Shown one piece after another: positions 12,766 to 23,849 of a stretch of DNA of 64,000 bases. A program made the translations under genes and the position numbers. The notes under the pieces are model-generated. The model had not been told where the DNA came from. It did not search any database and saw only the letters and a list, made by a program, of their open reading frames with translations. Each line of letters starts with the position of its first letter. Position 1 is the stretch's first letter. The stretch lies in contig NC_052409.1 of assembly GCF_009389715.1 (NCBI RefSeq), positions 5,507,775 through 5,571,774 on the forward strand, written 5' to 3'. Origin of the DNA: Phoenix dactylifera. Its lineage: Eukaryota; Streptophyta; Magnoliopsida; Arecales; Arecaceae.

Positions 12766-15700
12766 TCAGCGCCCACGAAACCCACGACAAAAGGCTGGCA
12801 ACACCGGCGTCATGCTCCAGCGAGCGTAGGTCTGAGTCCTCTCCCCATCCCCCCACAGCGCGTACGCCTCCTCCCCGTGTGCCGCATCGTCCCCTTTATT
12901 TAGATCGTCCTCGTTCATCCTCAGCGGCACGATTTTACTGATTGCCAAACATATAGCAGTCGTGATAACAACATTCCACACAGCTATAAACACCGCTCCA
13001 AGGAGCTGGTATCCGAGCTGCTTGAAGCCTTCGTCCAGGCGCCCATTATTGAAGTTATAGAACAAGCCAGAGTGGTCGTTTCCGCTGAACAGCGTCGTTA
13101 ACCGGGGATGCGCGAGGAGACCGGCGAGCAGCCCGCCCAAGGTTCCGGCGACGGCGTGGGTGTGGAACACCCCCAGTGTGTCGTCGACCTTCTGAAGGAA
13201 GGCTGCTCGTCTGTGCAGCACCATCATCGTGTACCATGGCACGGATCCTGACATGGTCCCCATCAGCATCGCCGCCCACGGCTCGACCAGCCCTGTCCAT
13301 CATGTCGTTCTCCAGCACGTCAGTTGGTTTTGCGAAGCTTAAAGATGGGATATTTGAAGTGATGTGAGTAAATAGTGGACTAACCGGCGGCCGGGGTGAT
13401 GCAGACGAGGCCGGTGATCATCCCTTGGACGGCGCCGATGACGGAGCTCTTGCGATAGACGAGCATGTCGAGGAAGAGCCAGACGGAGAGGCTGGTGGCG
13501 GTGCAGAGGTGGGTGTTGAGGACAGCGAGGGAGGCGACGGAGGCGAGGGAGTTGGTGGAGCCGGGGGCGCCGCCGTTGAAGCCGGACCAGCCCATCCAGA
13601 GGAGGCCGGCGCCGAACAGCATGTTGATGATGTTGTTGGGCGGGAAGTGCTGCCGGTCGTGGGATATCCGCGGGCCCACCTGGGGACAGCCATACGAGTT
13701 GGTGAATTTAGAACACGTCGCCAGGGTCAACAAAAATCTCATGCAAGGGTTCGGATCTTGTAGACCGCACTTTCTGGATTTGATGCGATGTAACTCGGAC
13801 GTGGACTCATGGCAACTAGGACAAATTTATATGTGCTTAGCCCAAGCCCACGCCATGACCAAAGCCGCAAGTAGACTTGGGCATCGGCCCGGCACGGCCC
13901 AGGCCCACCGGGCCCGAGGTCTAAACGGGCCGTGCCTGGCCCGGCCCGCTTCATAAGCGGGCCGTGCCGGGCACGGCCCGTTCAGCATAGAACGGAAGCC
14001 CGGCCCGGCCCCAGGCCCGTCTAGTGGCGGGCCGGGCCGGGCACGGCACGAGACGGGCCGTGCCGTGCTTGGCCGTGCCAGGCACGAGACGGGCCTCTGG
14101 GCCACCGCATCCTCCCCGGACGCGGACCGCACCACCCAGCTCGAGAACCCCCGGCAACCGTACTCGGCGAACACCGAGAACCCATCCCCCGGCTTCCACA
14201 CACTGCCATCGGAGAGCGGGTAGCAGCAGCCGAAGTAGCTCCGCTTGCCGTCGCAACCCCCGACGACGCCGATCCTGTCGCAACCGATCTTGCAGACGGA
14301 GGAGTCCTCGCAGGCGTAGAGGCGGAGGACGTTATCGGCGGTGACGGCGAAGAAGGGGCTGCGGTCGAAGACGAAGGAGGAGCGGTTGACGTTGGAGTAC
14401 CAGGGGTCACATGAGGAGGTTGAGTTTGGGGAGTAGTCGAGTAGGAGGGACCTGGAGGGAAGGAAGTCGATGACGCGGAGGTCGGTGGAGCCCAGAGTGA
14501 GGAAGAGGGCTGACGGGGTGGAGTCATCGGAGCAGGAGAGGCGGAAGGAGTCGATGGCGGGGCCGCAGGAGGAGTTGAGGTGAAACGGGAAGGGGATGGG
14601 GAGGTGACCGCACCTCTCGCCGCATTTGTTGGGGAAAAGGGCTTGGGGAAAGGCGAAAGGGAGTAAGGAAAAGAGGAGGAGGAGGAGGAGGAGGAAGGAA
14701 CCAGGCATGGCGAGAGTGGTAAAGAAAGGCCATGGAGAGCGGGGAGGGAGGAACTTTTAGTAGAGAGGGGAGACCGGGATCCGTACAGGGAGGGGTCTTG
14801 GGAGGTGGTGACGGGAACGGGTTTCGGAGACGGGGACGGGGAACGAGGCATGGGAGAGCGCGAGCGAGGCGGGGGCATGTCGGGGGAGACGGGCCGTGCC
14901 GGCCCAGGCCCGAAGCGGGCCGTGCCAGGCTCGGCCCGCGGGCCAGAAACCCGTGACCCAGCACGGCCCCCTTAAATGGGCCGTGCCAGGCACGGCCCGG
15001 TACTGTAGCTAGCGGGCCGTGCCAGGCACGGCCCGCTTCGTGCCGGGCCGTGCTGGGCCGTGGGCGGCCCGGCCCAGTGCCCAACTCTAGCCGCAAGATT
15101 GCCCTAGGCCGCACCCTCGGTCAACTTTCTACGTGGACCTGTTTTGAAATTGTAATGAATTCTTGGGATCTCACGCCACGCAAGAGACATGTGATTTTTT
15201 TTTTTATATAGTTGCTGAAAATGCATAAGCAGCCGGCCTTAATAACCTTTTGCTGGAAACAATTCAAAAAAGATCAATGGTTGATAACTCATTATTCAAA
15301 GGACACATGTCGACCATTAGAGGCTTGTGGTCTCGCATCAACGCAATTCACTCCACGTCTAAATCAAACCCAAGCTAACGTTTTCAGTAACGACAATTAT
15401 TCTCCGTCGAAGCGAAGGTAATAAGCAACGAGCCTCAAGATGTGTCTTTGGAAAGGTCGCTATCTCATGCATCAACAATGTTGTATGACCAGTCACCACC
15501 ATGCTCCAAATATCATAGTATATCGTATTGGTCCGAACTGAACAGTACGGAGCACACCGTACTATATCGGTTTAATACTGATATCTAATATAGATGGCGA
15601 ACCGACACTCGATATAAAAAAAAAAATTAATACTATACCATATCAATACTAGACGGCGAATCTTAGCAAATATAAATCTTATACATCATTAATACAGGTC

Positions 15701-16668
15701 GATTCAGATCATCTTCGATCTGGACCTAAAATGGACGGTGCCAATTTTCTTCATGGCGGTCCATAATTTGGATGAACCACTAACGCTGGTGTGAAATGCG
15801 GTATCCCATGTATTGCACGAAATCCATCCAATCATAACCCTTATGCAAGTCACGAAGAGCGGTGATTGGAGAATTGGCACTTTCCGTACGTTCAGGTCCG
15901 GATTGGAGAGGATCGATCAGAAGGCAAGACAACTCACCTTGCTGAAATCGCAGTAGGCCGCTGTGGACCTTTGTGGGCCACACGCATAACACAAAATCCA
16001 TGCAATGAAAGCAGTGAAGGCGCAGAGCTACATACCCAATATGCCGCCGTGAATCCGGCCACGCCGGAGGAGAGGTGGATAACATACCCTCCGGCGAAGT
16101 CCACCACCCCCATCTGGTCCAGGAACCCGCCTCCCCACACCGTGAACGCGCCCACCGTGTACGACGTCGTCAGCCACGGCGGCACGAACAACATCCACGC
16201 ATAAAAGTTCATCCTCCCGAGCAACGACCCGGCCAACAGGATCACCGTGATCGCCGCGAACGCGAACTGGAAGAAAACGTAGGAGGCCTTGGGGAAGGAG
16301 CCTTTGTCGCTTGCACTTGTGAGGTAGTCCTCGGGGAGCGCCATGGCCACTTGGCCAAGAAGCGGGCTGAGCCTATCGCCGAAGGACATGCGGTGGGCCC
16401 AGAGAACCCAGCAGAGGAGCACGGCGGCGAAGGCGTAGAGAGCCATGAAGGCCGAGTTCACGGCCCACTTCTTCTTCACCATGCTGCCATAGAGGATGAT
16501 GAGGCCTGGCACGCTTTGGAGGCCTACCAGCGCCGTGGCGGTCAGCTGCCACCCGTTGTCGGCGTGCGACAGCCAGTCGGGGCCCGTGAGGGCGAGCGGG
16601 CTAGGGCCCGGCGGCGGCGGGAGGCCTTCCTGGAAGCCCAGTACGCCGTGGTCGGAAAGATTCATCAT
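12766..16668 (-). CDS. Ammonium transporter, AMT2/AMT3 (MEP-like) type
   Basis: A plasma-membrane channel-like protein that moves ammonium/ammonia. Three exons on the minus strand: 16036-16668, 13385-13679 and 12766-13292, total 1,455 nt (484 aa plus stop), with GT-AG introns of 2,356 and 92 bp. Splices join AAYW to VGPR and ITPAA to GLVEPWAA in frame. Visible features: the pore-entry stretch [20 protein letters not shown]; the family signature [16 protein letters not shown] ending in GPR; the first pore His within VIHLSSG; and the second within [15 protein letters not shown]. The plant AMT2/3 tail [13 protein letters not shown] is present, after which the C-terminus differs from what I expect and ends in CRGFRGR, so a late frame change cannot be excluded. 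Intron 1 contains a gene-carrying hAT element in the same orientation as the captured ORF. The start is the first of two adjacent Met codons. Confidence 0.92.
13827..14708 (-). pseudogene. Captured first exon of a WAK-like receptor kinase (signal peptide plus GUB_WAK-type ectodomain)
   Basis: An open frame of 293 codons. Residues 1-21 are a clear signal peptide ([20 protein letters not shown]). Residues about 26-200 form a Cys-rich galacturonan-binding-like domain: [19 protein letters not shown], then [15 protein letters not shown] and a [12 protein letters not shown] segment. After about residue 205 the frame runs into the transposon end ([14 protein letters not shown] and similar low-complexity sequence) and stops outside the element. 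The transmembrane and kinase parts of such receptors are absent. The captured part has no stop or frameshift, so capture may be recent or the fragment may be under some selection. About 170 bp of leader sequence upstream (14709-14880) came with it. It is transcribed, if at all, in the same direction as the host AMT gene. Expression is unknown. Confidence 0.75.
13872..15089. mobile_element. Gene-capturing non-autonomous hAT-type element (Pack-hAT) in AMT intron 1
   Basis: A perfect 8-bp duplication GCCGCAAG lies at 13864-13871 and 15090-15097. The ends are inverted and begin TAGACTTGGGCA on the left and TAGAGTTGGGCA on the right, hAT-like termini. About 220 bp inside each end are packed with inverted and direct copies of GGGCCGTGCC and GGCACGGCCC. 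Between these GC-rich ends, from about 14100 to 14880, is unrelated sequence that encodes the start of a WAK-like receptor protein. No transposase is present, so mobility would depend on an autonomous partner. Confidence 0.88.
15510..15695. repeat. Degraded GTAC/CCGAAC-rich MITE-like patch in AMT intron 1
   Basis: The patch contains words such as GGTCCGAACTG, CAGTACGGAG and GGCGAACCGAC, repeated in both orientations, similar in flavour to the GGTACC-type hAT MITEs elsewhere in the window. I could not define its ends or a target duplication. Confidence 0.3.
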
Positions 16669-17035
16669 TGTTGTGGGTTCGGAGTTTGGAGCAAGGGGTT
16701 GGTGTTATGGTTGCGTGATTTGCCTTGTTACTTGGTGCGACCGAGGAATTATTATTTTTTAGGAGGCATAGGGATCATCCAATGTGACGCGTAGCTTTGT
16801 TTGCTTGTGGTGATGGAGCCTGGATTCTCTTAACATTCTCTTCTGGCAATATCTGGCTAGCCGTTTCTTGAATCTAGTGGAATCCCTTCCATATTTTAGG
16901 AATAATGATATATATGTATCTGATACCACGCCCATTCCCCATCCAACGAGTCAGGAGGAGACCATCGTTGCGGAGATTTCTGTAGATGTTATAATGATGA
17001 TGATCGATGACTTTAGACGTCATCGCCAAGCTAAG
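16669..17035. other. Region upstream of the AMT gene
   Basis: Candidate promoter and leader of the ammonium transporter on the minus strand. No gene is visible and no TATA box is certain. Confidence 0.35.
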
Positions 17036-17260
17036 AGTTCAAATTCATTCAAATCTAATCACAAACACCGTAATCGGTCCACGATTAGCCCTAATGAACT
17101 TGTGTTGTAATGTCCTTTGATCCACATAGGCTATGATTGAATCTGTTACCATTTCGTCACAACTCAAAATCTTATTCAAAAGGCTAGTTGGAATGTATTA
17201 TTTGGATTTTTTGGTTCCTTATAGCCGATGTGGGACTAAACACTCGTATGCATGGAATCG
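17036..17260. repeat. Dispersed repeat copy 1 (LTR-like, with an inverted snRNA-type USE motif)
   Basis: Related to 53455-53700 on the same strand: both share TTCAAATCTAATCACAA, then a diverged CTAATGAAC(T/A)TGTG block, then GTATTATTTGGAT-like and TTTGGTTCC words. This copy ends in CCGATGTGGGACTAAACAC, which on the minus strand reads AGTCCCACATCGG, the same word found in the TRIM LTRs of this window. It is probably part of an LTR of a non-autonomous retrotransposon. The full ends were not found. Confidence 0.6.
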
Positions 17261-17668
17261 TATGATCCATCTCTAATAAAAGCTGGGCTGCTTCCATAAT
17301 CATCCAAAAAAAATAAAAAAATAAAAATCAATCACGCATAAACCACCCAGTCACCTCGTATCATATTGAAACTTTTATTATTATTATTTTTTTTTATGAC
17401 TGAGGCATGATGGCCCTTTTGCAACTTGATAACTGCTATATTTTGTTGCACATTGTGGTGCAAACCTCTGACCTGTCAATTTTGTCTGCATGCCAAGTTC
17501 CCAATTGATCTTTCAAACTTTCTATATTGTTGGAGGGTGTAAACACCCTCTAGGCGACTCCACCCGTTTGTCCATTCCATTCCAATTTATCCAGTAGACT
17601 GCCTTTGAATGAAGAAAGGAAGAGCCCTTTCTTCATCTCCTATTTGGCAGCCTAGCGGTGGAACTCTC

Positions 17669-18095
17669 AGGCCTCATTCGGAAGCAGGATAAGTGCTTCG
17701 AGGATAACTTCTTGTTATCCCAATAGGGACAACCAATACCAGGGTAACATGAGATAAGCAGAAACGGCATGAAATTTATGCTTGAAATATGTTTTTTGGT
17801 CCCCCTTTAAATGTTGACTAGCGAAGATGGCAATAGTGTCCTTACATTTTAATTATCTTTAACCAATAATGGACTATTGTGGTCTCTTCATTAAATAGTA
17901 GGGTTAAAAATGGAGTTTAATGAAATTCCAGGGCCCAAGGGAAGTGGAGTAATGATCCCTGGTTATCCCTGGTTTGACCACATTGTCGGGGATTAGCAGT
18001 TCAAACCCAACATTTAGCTAGGCTGGCGGTTATCCCAGGTATAAGGTGTGATAAATGCTTTATCCCATCTCTTATTCCGTTTCCAAACTTGTCAT
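17669..18095. mobile_element. PIF/Harbinger-like MITE, about 430 bp
   Basis: The left end (GGCCTCATTCGGAAGCAGGA followed by TAAG) and the complement of the right end (AGTTTGGAAACGGAATAAG) form an imperfect inverted repeat that resembles the GGCC...TTTGGAAAC termini of Harbinger-type MITEs. Inside, GGTTATCCC words recur in both orientations. No coding sequence. The exact borders and the expected 3-bp duplication are uncertain. Confidence 0.5.
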
Positions 18096-18399
18096 CTCTC
18101 TTTTCTGAAGAGAACGGGGACCATCAATTCCAACTCGGATAAGAGAGAAACAACAGAAACTTGAAGAGTATATTAATCAGTTTGCATGAACAGAATCCAA
18201 AATTAGGATCCATAGTTCCTTAGTGCTCTTCTTGGATCTTTACATTGCACTTGCCGAAGACTAGGACCGATGAAGACAACCAAATCAATATCGAACGACA
18301 TAAAGTGGCTAAGATCCTAAATTACAATAATTGGCGATCAAGGTTCCACAATTGGCAGTCCCATTTAGAACACGTATCTTGGCATCTGTCCACTTGGGA

Positions 18400-18465
18400 A
18401 GAGTTGTGGATAGACTCCTGGATTCAACTTGCGGGAACAAGAGTTGTGGATAGACTCCTGGATTC
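18400..18465. repeat. 26-bp direct repeat, two copies 40 bp apart
   Basis: The word beginning AGAGTTGTGGATAGACTCCT occurs at 18400-18425 and again, unchanged, at 18440-18465. It looks like a recent local duplication in non-coding DNA. Confidence 0.85.
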
Positions 18466-18954
18466 TCGCAGCTTTCTGACTCAAAGCCCAGAGTGTTTGG
18501 GGTCGGTGGTGATGGTGATTCTGGTCCCAAACCAGAGACAATGCCACGTTGCTTTAAGATGGATCCAGCATTTCATCCACCTCATGTCCACTAGAATTTT
18601 CCTTCAAACTTTTTATTTGTTCCATCCTTTCTTCCCCAGTACCTGAACTAAATGGATCGAATCCAACCCGCTTTTGTTCAGGCGGGTGGACCGGGTCGAG
18701 TCAACCTAGTGGGGCGGCTGAGAAGACCACCAACGGCTATGAATTTGTCAACGCTCACTTTTGAAGCGGCGAAATCTATGATTTGACTTCTGAGTATTGA
18801 AAAAATTATTATTTAGCTGGCACTTGTTGAAGCTGGTCGGACCAGCGATCCATCCAGCGAGTGTCATGCTGGCATTGGGCAGGCATCCCACAGTCAGAAC
18901 GTTGAAATCAGCATTTACTCCAAAAACATATAAAATTTTTAATAATAAGATCAA

Positions 18955-19035
18955 ACAGTGTGGAGAGAGAGTTCAAACTCAGGATCTCTACTCTGATACT
19001 ACGTTAAAATCACTATTTATCCTCAAAACTTAAGC
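18955..19035 (-). repeat. tRNA-iMet/PBS-like repeat fragment
   Basis: On the minus strand the sequence reads TTTTAACGTAGTATCAGAG, then AGATCCTGAGTTTGAACTC. This resembles the plant repeat word containing TGGTATCAGAGC, complementary to the 3' end of initiator tRNA-Met. It may be a primer-binding site of a decayed retroelement or a SINE remnant. Confidence 0.35.
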
Positions 19036-19039
19036 TCAT

Positions 19040-20341
19040 AGGATGACGTAGATTTATTTATATATTTTATATTTTTTTATACAGTGATCTTTGGTGGGCT
19101 TCAATAGTCCTTTTTTTGCACCCAAGCTCAAAAGTCCGTGTCAGTAGAACCAAGTGGTGGTATCGAGTGGCATTCTCTACGGTGCATCTTTTGCACATTA
19201 GAGTGCTGTGCATGTTTGGATGGATTAACCTATTTTGAAAAAAAAGAGAGCCCTCCCCTGTTTGACCTGCTTGACAGCTACTTGCACATTTGATATTTTA
19301 AGGTGAGATCCTAGAAAAATGAATGAGAGCCTTCTATTTCTAAGATGAGCAATTTAGGGGCGAGGCATGGAAAAGATGCATTTGAACTTGGTATTTGTAG
19401 TAATAGCAGCTTTCAAAAAAAATCCCTGTATGGAATTTAGTAGAGGATAAGAAAATTGAAACAAGGATAGCTACACCAAGTAAGCTACCCATGCTATAAA
19501 ATTTTTAGAATAAGCTGAAAATTAAAATAAACTATCTATTTTTTAAAATAACAAAATTATCTTCGATAGATTATAATCTATACGGCGGTATTAATATATC
19601 TACTATAATAATATTATTAGAGAATAATTTTTATATTATAAAATATAACAAATATAGTTTTATGGCATATTTTATGTTATGATATTCATATTATGTATAT
19701 GCTATCTATATTAATATATTCATGTATTGATTTAACTTTATATTTTGAAGCAACTTATATAAATATTAGCATAATGTGACAATCAATATTATCATCATAA
19801 TATAACATCTTATGGAGAATAAGATTAATACATTGAAAGTATACTATATGTATGCTGCAAATGGCTTTTGATTGGTATAAGGCTGTTATACTCCTGCCAA
19901 GATGCTGTTTGTGATTTTTTTCAACTAGTGCTACGGGCCCCAAATCTTATATCAAGAATTTATACCATATGGGGCTATATTTTGCACCAATTGCTGATAG
20001 CAATTCGTTGATAGGTAGCCGGTGAGAGATGCCAAAAATGACATATGCCTTTGCCGTGTAATTTCGTTGCACCAGAATTTTATGTTATATATTCCAACTA
20101 CCCATCCCTTCCTCTAGACGGGAAAAATGGAGGATGTTGTTTGCCGTATTGATTTGTCTTATATATGTATAATGCCGTATAATTGAGAAGATTATCTTCT
20201 TTTTGCCGTATAGATTGTCTTCATGGCGTCACATCAAGGCATTTTATGCATTTGCCGTGCTCTAAATGCATCCCCACCTTTTTCTTTATAGCGACGCTGT
20301 CTACAATGTGGATTGTCACGTCTCAGGCATTGGGGGACACA

Positions 20342-20387
<46 letters not shown>

Positions 20388-20525
20388 GATAACTTATGAC
20401 CCAATGGCATGAATAGAATAAAAAATAAATCAAAAAGTAACGGGCCATCCAACGCCCTAAACAGTTCTCTCTCACCAATTTAGATGATTTTTCTAGAATG
20501 ATTGGCCATAAAAAAAACTACCCAG
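19040..20525. other. AT-rich intergenic stretch with an (ATT)n microsatellite
   Basis: Very AT-rich from about 19490 to 19830. An (ATT)n run of about 14 units lies at 20344-20386. No gene is seen. Confidence 0.7.
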
Positions 20526-20529
20526 TCTA

Positions 20530-21390
20530 CAGTTCCATTAGTCTATTTATCGATGTACTTGGGCTTGAAGACAATGTCTCCACTTGCCATGTTTTAAATA
20601 TCTCGAAGCAGGAGATGGCGGCCACCCATATCACCACTGCACTCTTAGATCCAACCGAGTCACCTTCGAGCAGAATTGTGTTGGCCAGCAGAACGTACCG
20701 AGCATGACACAAACCAGCCTAAGCTGCCCTCAGGCTGAAATGTCGGAAATTAGGCACTCACTGGCTACCACCACTTCAGAGTCCGGGCTTCTGATCACAA
20801 AATCTGCTCCACCTCTCCTGGCATCAACTAAAACACACTCGTTGAAGTTGACCTTGAGAAAACTCGGAGATGGGAGCTCCTAGATGATGTACGTTGTCTG
20901 CAGAACTACAAGAGCAGAGGTAGAGACCCAGATGTTCCAAGCTATCAATGGCCTATCTGATAGACTTTCATGAGTGATTTTTGTAGCCTACGCTCAGGCC
21001 CTCTCCATGACGAACCTTAGTGTAGGGCTACTCTTTCCAAACATCCAAATATTTATGGCCAACCAAAAATGGCAAGCAATATATGTTGCCTTGATGGCCA
21101 CATACCAGGTCTGAAGTATGGCGGCCCACCGTCTAGGTGTCGGGGGAAAGAGACGGACTAGCACCGAGCATCCAATGGGATATTAACAAGCCTTTATATC
21201 CTCATGGCTTGATCACATTGGAATAGAATATAGTCCACGAACTCCACCTCGCACTTAAGACATGCGGTTAGATGCTCAGTCTGCACCTTCTCAGAACAAA
21301 CCTCATCGGTAGCCGACCTCAAGCCACCTTTCAAAGGAATAAGGCTATCCTCGGATAAAGACCGAACCTTCAGATCTAAGCACAGTCCTA
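20530..21390 (-). pseudogene. LINE 3'-end remnant: zinc-knuckle and RNase H-like domain, decayed
   Basis: On the minus strand, a zf-RVT-like segment (CLKCEVEFVDYILFQCD, about 21210-21290) is followed by KATYIACHFWLAINIWMFGK and then an RNase H start, PSPSFLKVNFNECVLVDARR. The later LLANTILLEGDS block also remains. Stops and frameshifts break it several times, and the first catalytic Asp is changed (VNFNE instead of VNFDG). It is homologous to the better copies at 57.6-58.7 kb and 62.9-63.8 kb. Confidence 0.8.
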
Positions 21391-22179
21391 CCATAGTTGC
21401 TGCTCACTCTTAAGAATATTGTAGATGTCTCTTATTCTGACTCTAGGGCTGCAGCACGTGCATCAAACCCTCACAGCACATCATTACTCTTCAGTGTGAA
21501 TATTTTAGCTCCTTTTAGCTTTCTCACCAAACACAAGCCATTGCAACTTATTTTATTTATGCGACGGTCACATGCCAATAGCCGAGCCATGGTCCTTCAC
21601 CAAAGAAATGATAGCACGGAATCTTATGATTATCTCAACGTGAATTCTGGAGGTAATTTTGCGTGAGTTCGTAACGTCCTCTAAAGGAAGGGCCTGATAT
21701 ATGTACCGCTTTTTTTTCATATTGACACCCTCAATTTGTTTGCAGAATCCAAAGTATTTAGTTTGCTAAACCCATTGTTCCATGGGATCTAATGAAGTAT
21801 CCTTGGATCGATAATGACTGCTAAGACAAGCCCATACATGCAAGAAGAGATTAGCAACTTGCTCCATGAACTGAAGTTCTGATTGACCAAAGTTGATGAA
21901 GTCTTCCATGTATTAGTAGCAGAAGAGTGCATGTAACATGTCCTTTCCTGTCTTCCTCTTCCATGTATGAGGAAGCATTCTTTCTTGGCTTCAATCATTT
22001 GCTAACACACATTTGAACTCTGGTAAATCTTGTTTCCCCTGCACGATTTACCTAGCCAAAGTTTCAATAATTGATCCCTGGCTTGAAATAATTCAAAATA
22101 AAAGATGATGCCAACTGCTTGTGCACCCTGTTGGTATAAGATATCAAGTGTACTATTGTGGGATGGGGTTCCGAACTTT

Positions 22180-22223
22180 AGTCCCACATCGGCTAATCAG
22201 CGGAAAAGTCTGTGCCTTATAAT
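22180..22223 (+). promoter_or_regulatory. snRNA-type upstream sequence element plus TATA-like box in TRIM LTR1
   Basis: AGTCCCACATCGG (22180-22192) matches the plant snRNA promoter element RTCCCACATCG. It is followed 26 nt later by TATAAT (22218-22223). That spacing is nearer to the Pol III-type plant snRNA promoters than to the wider Pol II type. Whether it is active is unknown. Confidence 0.6.
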
Positions 22224-22549
22224 GAGGAGGCCTAAAACCTTTCCTCACGAGGCGCCTTTTGAAGGGCAAAACCGTGAGGGTAGGGGCAGTACCTCCGCGG
22301 ACCCCCGCACTGTTAGGGCCCGGGGCAGTCATTGGGCAAAGACCCTGGGCGATCCCCCTGAGACCCGAAGCGTCAATCCCAGAGCGGACAATACCTCGCG
22401 AAGGACGTAGTCGCTTTCCCTGCTCGGCTGGTGTGCGGGCTAGTGCCGAGGTGAAAACCCCGCATCAGATGGCGCTAGAAGGAGGGCCCCGGCCGCGCAC
22501 TGACCTTCCCGTTGGGGGGGCTGTGTTGTGGGATGGGGTTCCGAACTTT

Positions 22550-22593
22550 AGTCCCACATCGGCTAATCAGCGGAAAGGTCTGTGCCTTATAAT
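22550..22593 (+). promoter_or_regulatory. The same USE plus TATA arrangement in TRIM LTR2
   Basis: An identical AGTCCCACATCGG at 22550-22562 and TATAAT at 22588-22593. Since LTR2 is the downstream copy, any activity would be directed out into the sequence to the right of the element. Confidence 0.6.
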
Positions 22594-23849
22594 GAGGAGG
22601 CCTAAAATCTTTCCTCACGAGGTGCCTTTTGAAGGGCAAAACCGTGAGGGTAGGGGCAGTACCTCCGCGGACCCCCGCGCTGTTAGGGCCTGGGGCAGTC
22701 ATTGGGCACAGACCCTGGGCGACCCTCCGGAGACCCGAAGCGGCAATCTTAGAGCGGACAATACCTCGCGAGGGACGCAGTCGCTTTCCCTGCTCGGCTA
22801 GTGTGCGGGCTGGTGCCGGGGTGAAAACCCCGCATCATGTACTAAATCGAAATCATGAGTTCGATTGGGCCAAATCAGCTAGGAATTAGAATTGTATCTT
22901 CGGCGCTGGAAGAAGGATTCACCTTCCTTCACACGAATTCACCATTTCACTTTGAGATATCTGCAGGAGGATGAATGATGGAGTTTGAATCATTTTGTGA
23001 TCTATGCGATAGATGATCCAATGATGAATTAGTACGAAAGGAGATGAATCCTCCATTTCAGGTAAAAGATACAATCATACAATTGCAACCCATCATGCTA
23101 GAGGTCATTAATCATTGAATGCATCTAATGCAACAATTCACATGAGATTCACGTCCGACATACTTTTAATCATCATATACAACTTAGGATTAGTTTATAT
23201 ACAGCTAAGCAAGAGCAAATCCAAGCATCCCTCGTTGCCCACCGGGATAAAACAAGCAATGCTGACTTGTGCCTGTGCTGTATTCCTTGTCCTTTTTCTC
23301 TTCTAACGCGGCGCGTTCGCCTCGCGCCATCATGCCAAACTCGCGGAGGATGCGGTCCACCCAAACCGGCCTTTGACAAGATTCACTTAAATTTTCATGA
23401 GCCCATTTAACTATACTTAAACTTTATCATCTTTTCTTTAACTTGATTTTTTTTAAAAAAAAGCTATCTTTGCCTTCTTATTTTCATTTTTTCTTTTCAC
23501 AATTGCGGTTATCTATAGAGCTTGTGTAGTTAATCGCGAGATTTTACATACATACCTACCTATATGTATGTATGTATATAAATATTTATTTAATCATTGC
23601 TTATGGCATGTCGATGCCATGAATTGTTTTTTTTTATTTTGGAAAAAAATAATGCGATTCATGGTGTATGCTTAATCCTGTGGACAAATATAATTATAGT
23701 CTAATTTGACATTATCAAGCACTCACTCATCAATAAGATATATGTAAAAGCTTGGTCTTTGAATATTTTTAATTTATTCTCATCATTGATTCTTGAGGGA
23801 AATTGTCATCAAAGACGAGTTAACCTTTTACGTGGCAGGATGTGATTGG

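Larger units (their letters stand above)
22154..22837. mobile_element. Complete TRIM retrotransposon: 314-bp LTRs, 56-bp internal region
   Basis: LTR1 is 22154-22467 and LTR2 is 22524-22837, both exactly 314 bp with about 18 differences by eye (about 6%). LTR2 begins TG and ends CA; LTR1 begins TA through one mutation. The 5-bp target duplication TGTAC flanks it at 22149-22153 and 22838-22842. The 56-bp internal region starts with a primer-binding-like TGGCGCTAGAAGGAGGG (from 22470) and ends with a G-rich polypurine tract (22514-22520). There is no coding capacity; ORFs across it are incidental. LTR divergence implies a fairly young insertion. Confidence 0.92.

Noticed and set aside
13425-13763. 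112-codon acidic plus-strand ORF
   Set aside because: Antisense shadow of AMT exon 2.
14021-15114. Ser/Pro-rich ORFs of 196-285 codons on the minus strand
   Set aside because: Frame shadows of the captured receptor exon and the GC-rich transposon ends; only the frame with signal peptide and Cys-rich domain makes sense.
16075-16794. 239-codon plus-strand ORF
   Set aside because: Antisense shadow of AMT exon 1; Glu/His/Arg-rich sequence without a domain.
22105-22889. ORFs of 86-180 codons
   Set aside because: They cross the TRIM LTRs and repeat the same residues in both copies; the element has no coding capacity.
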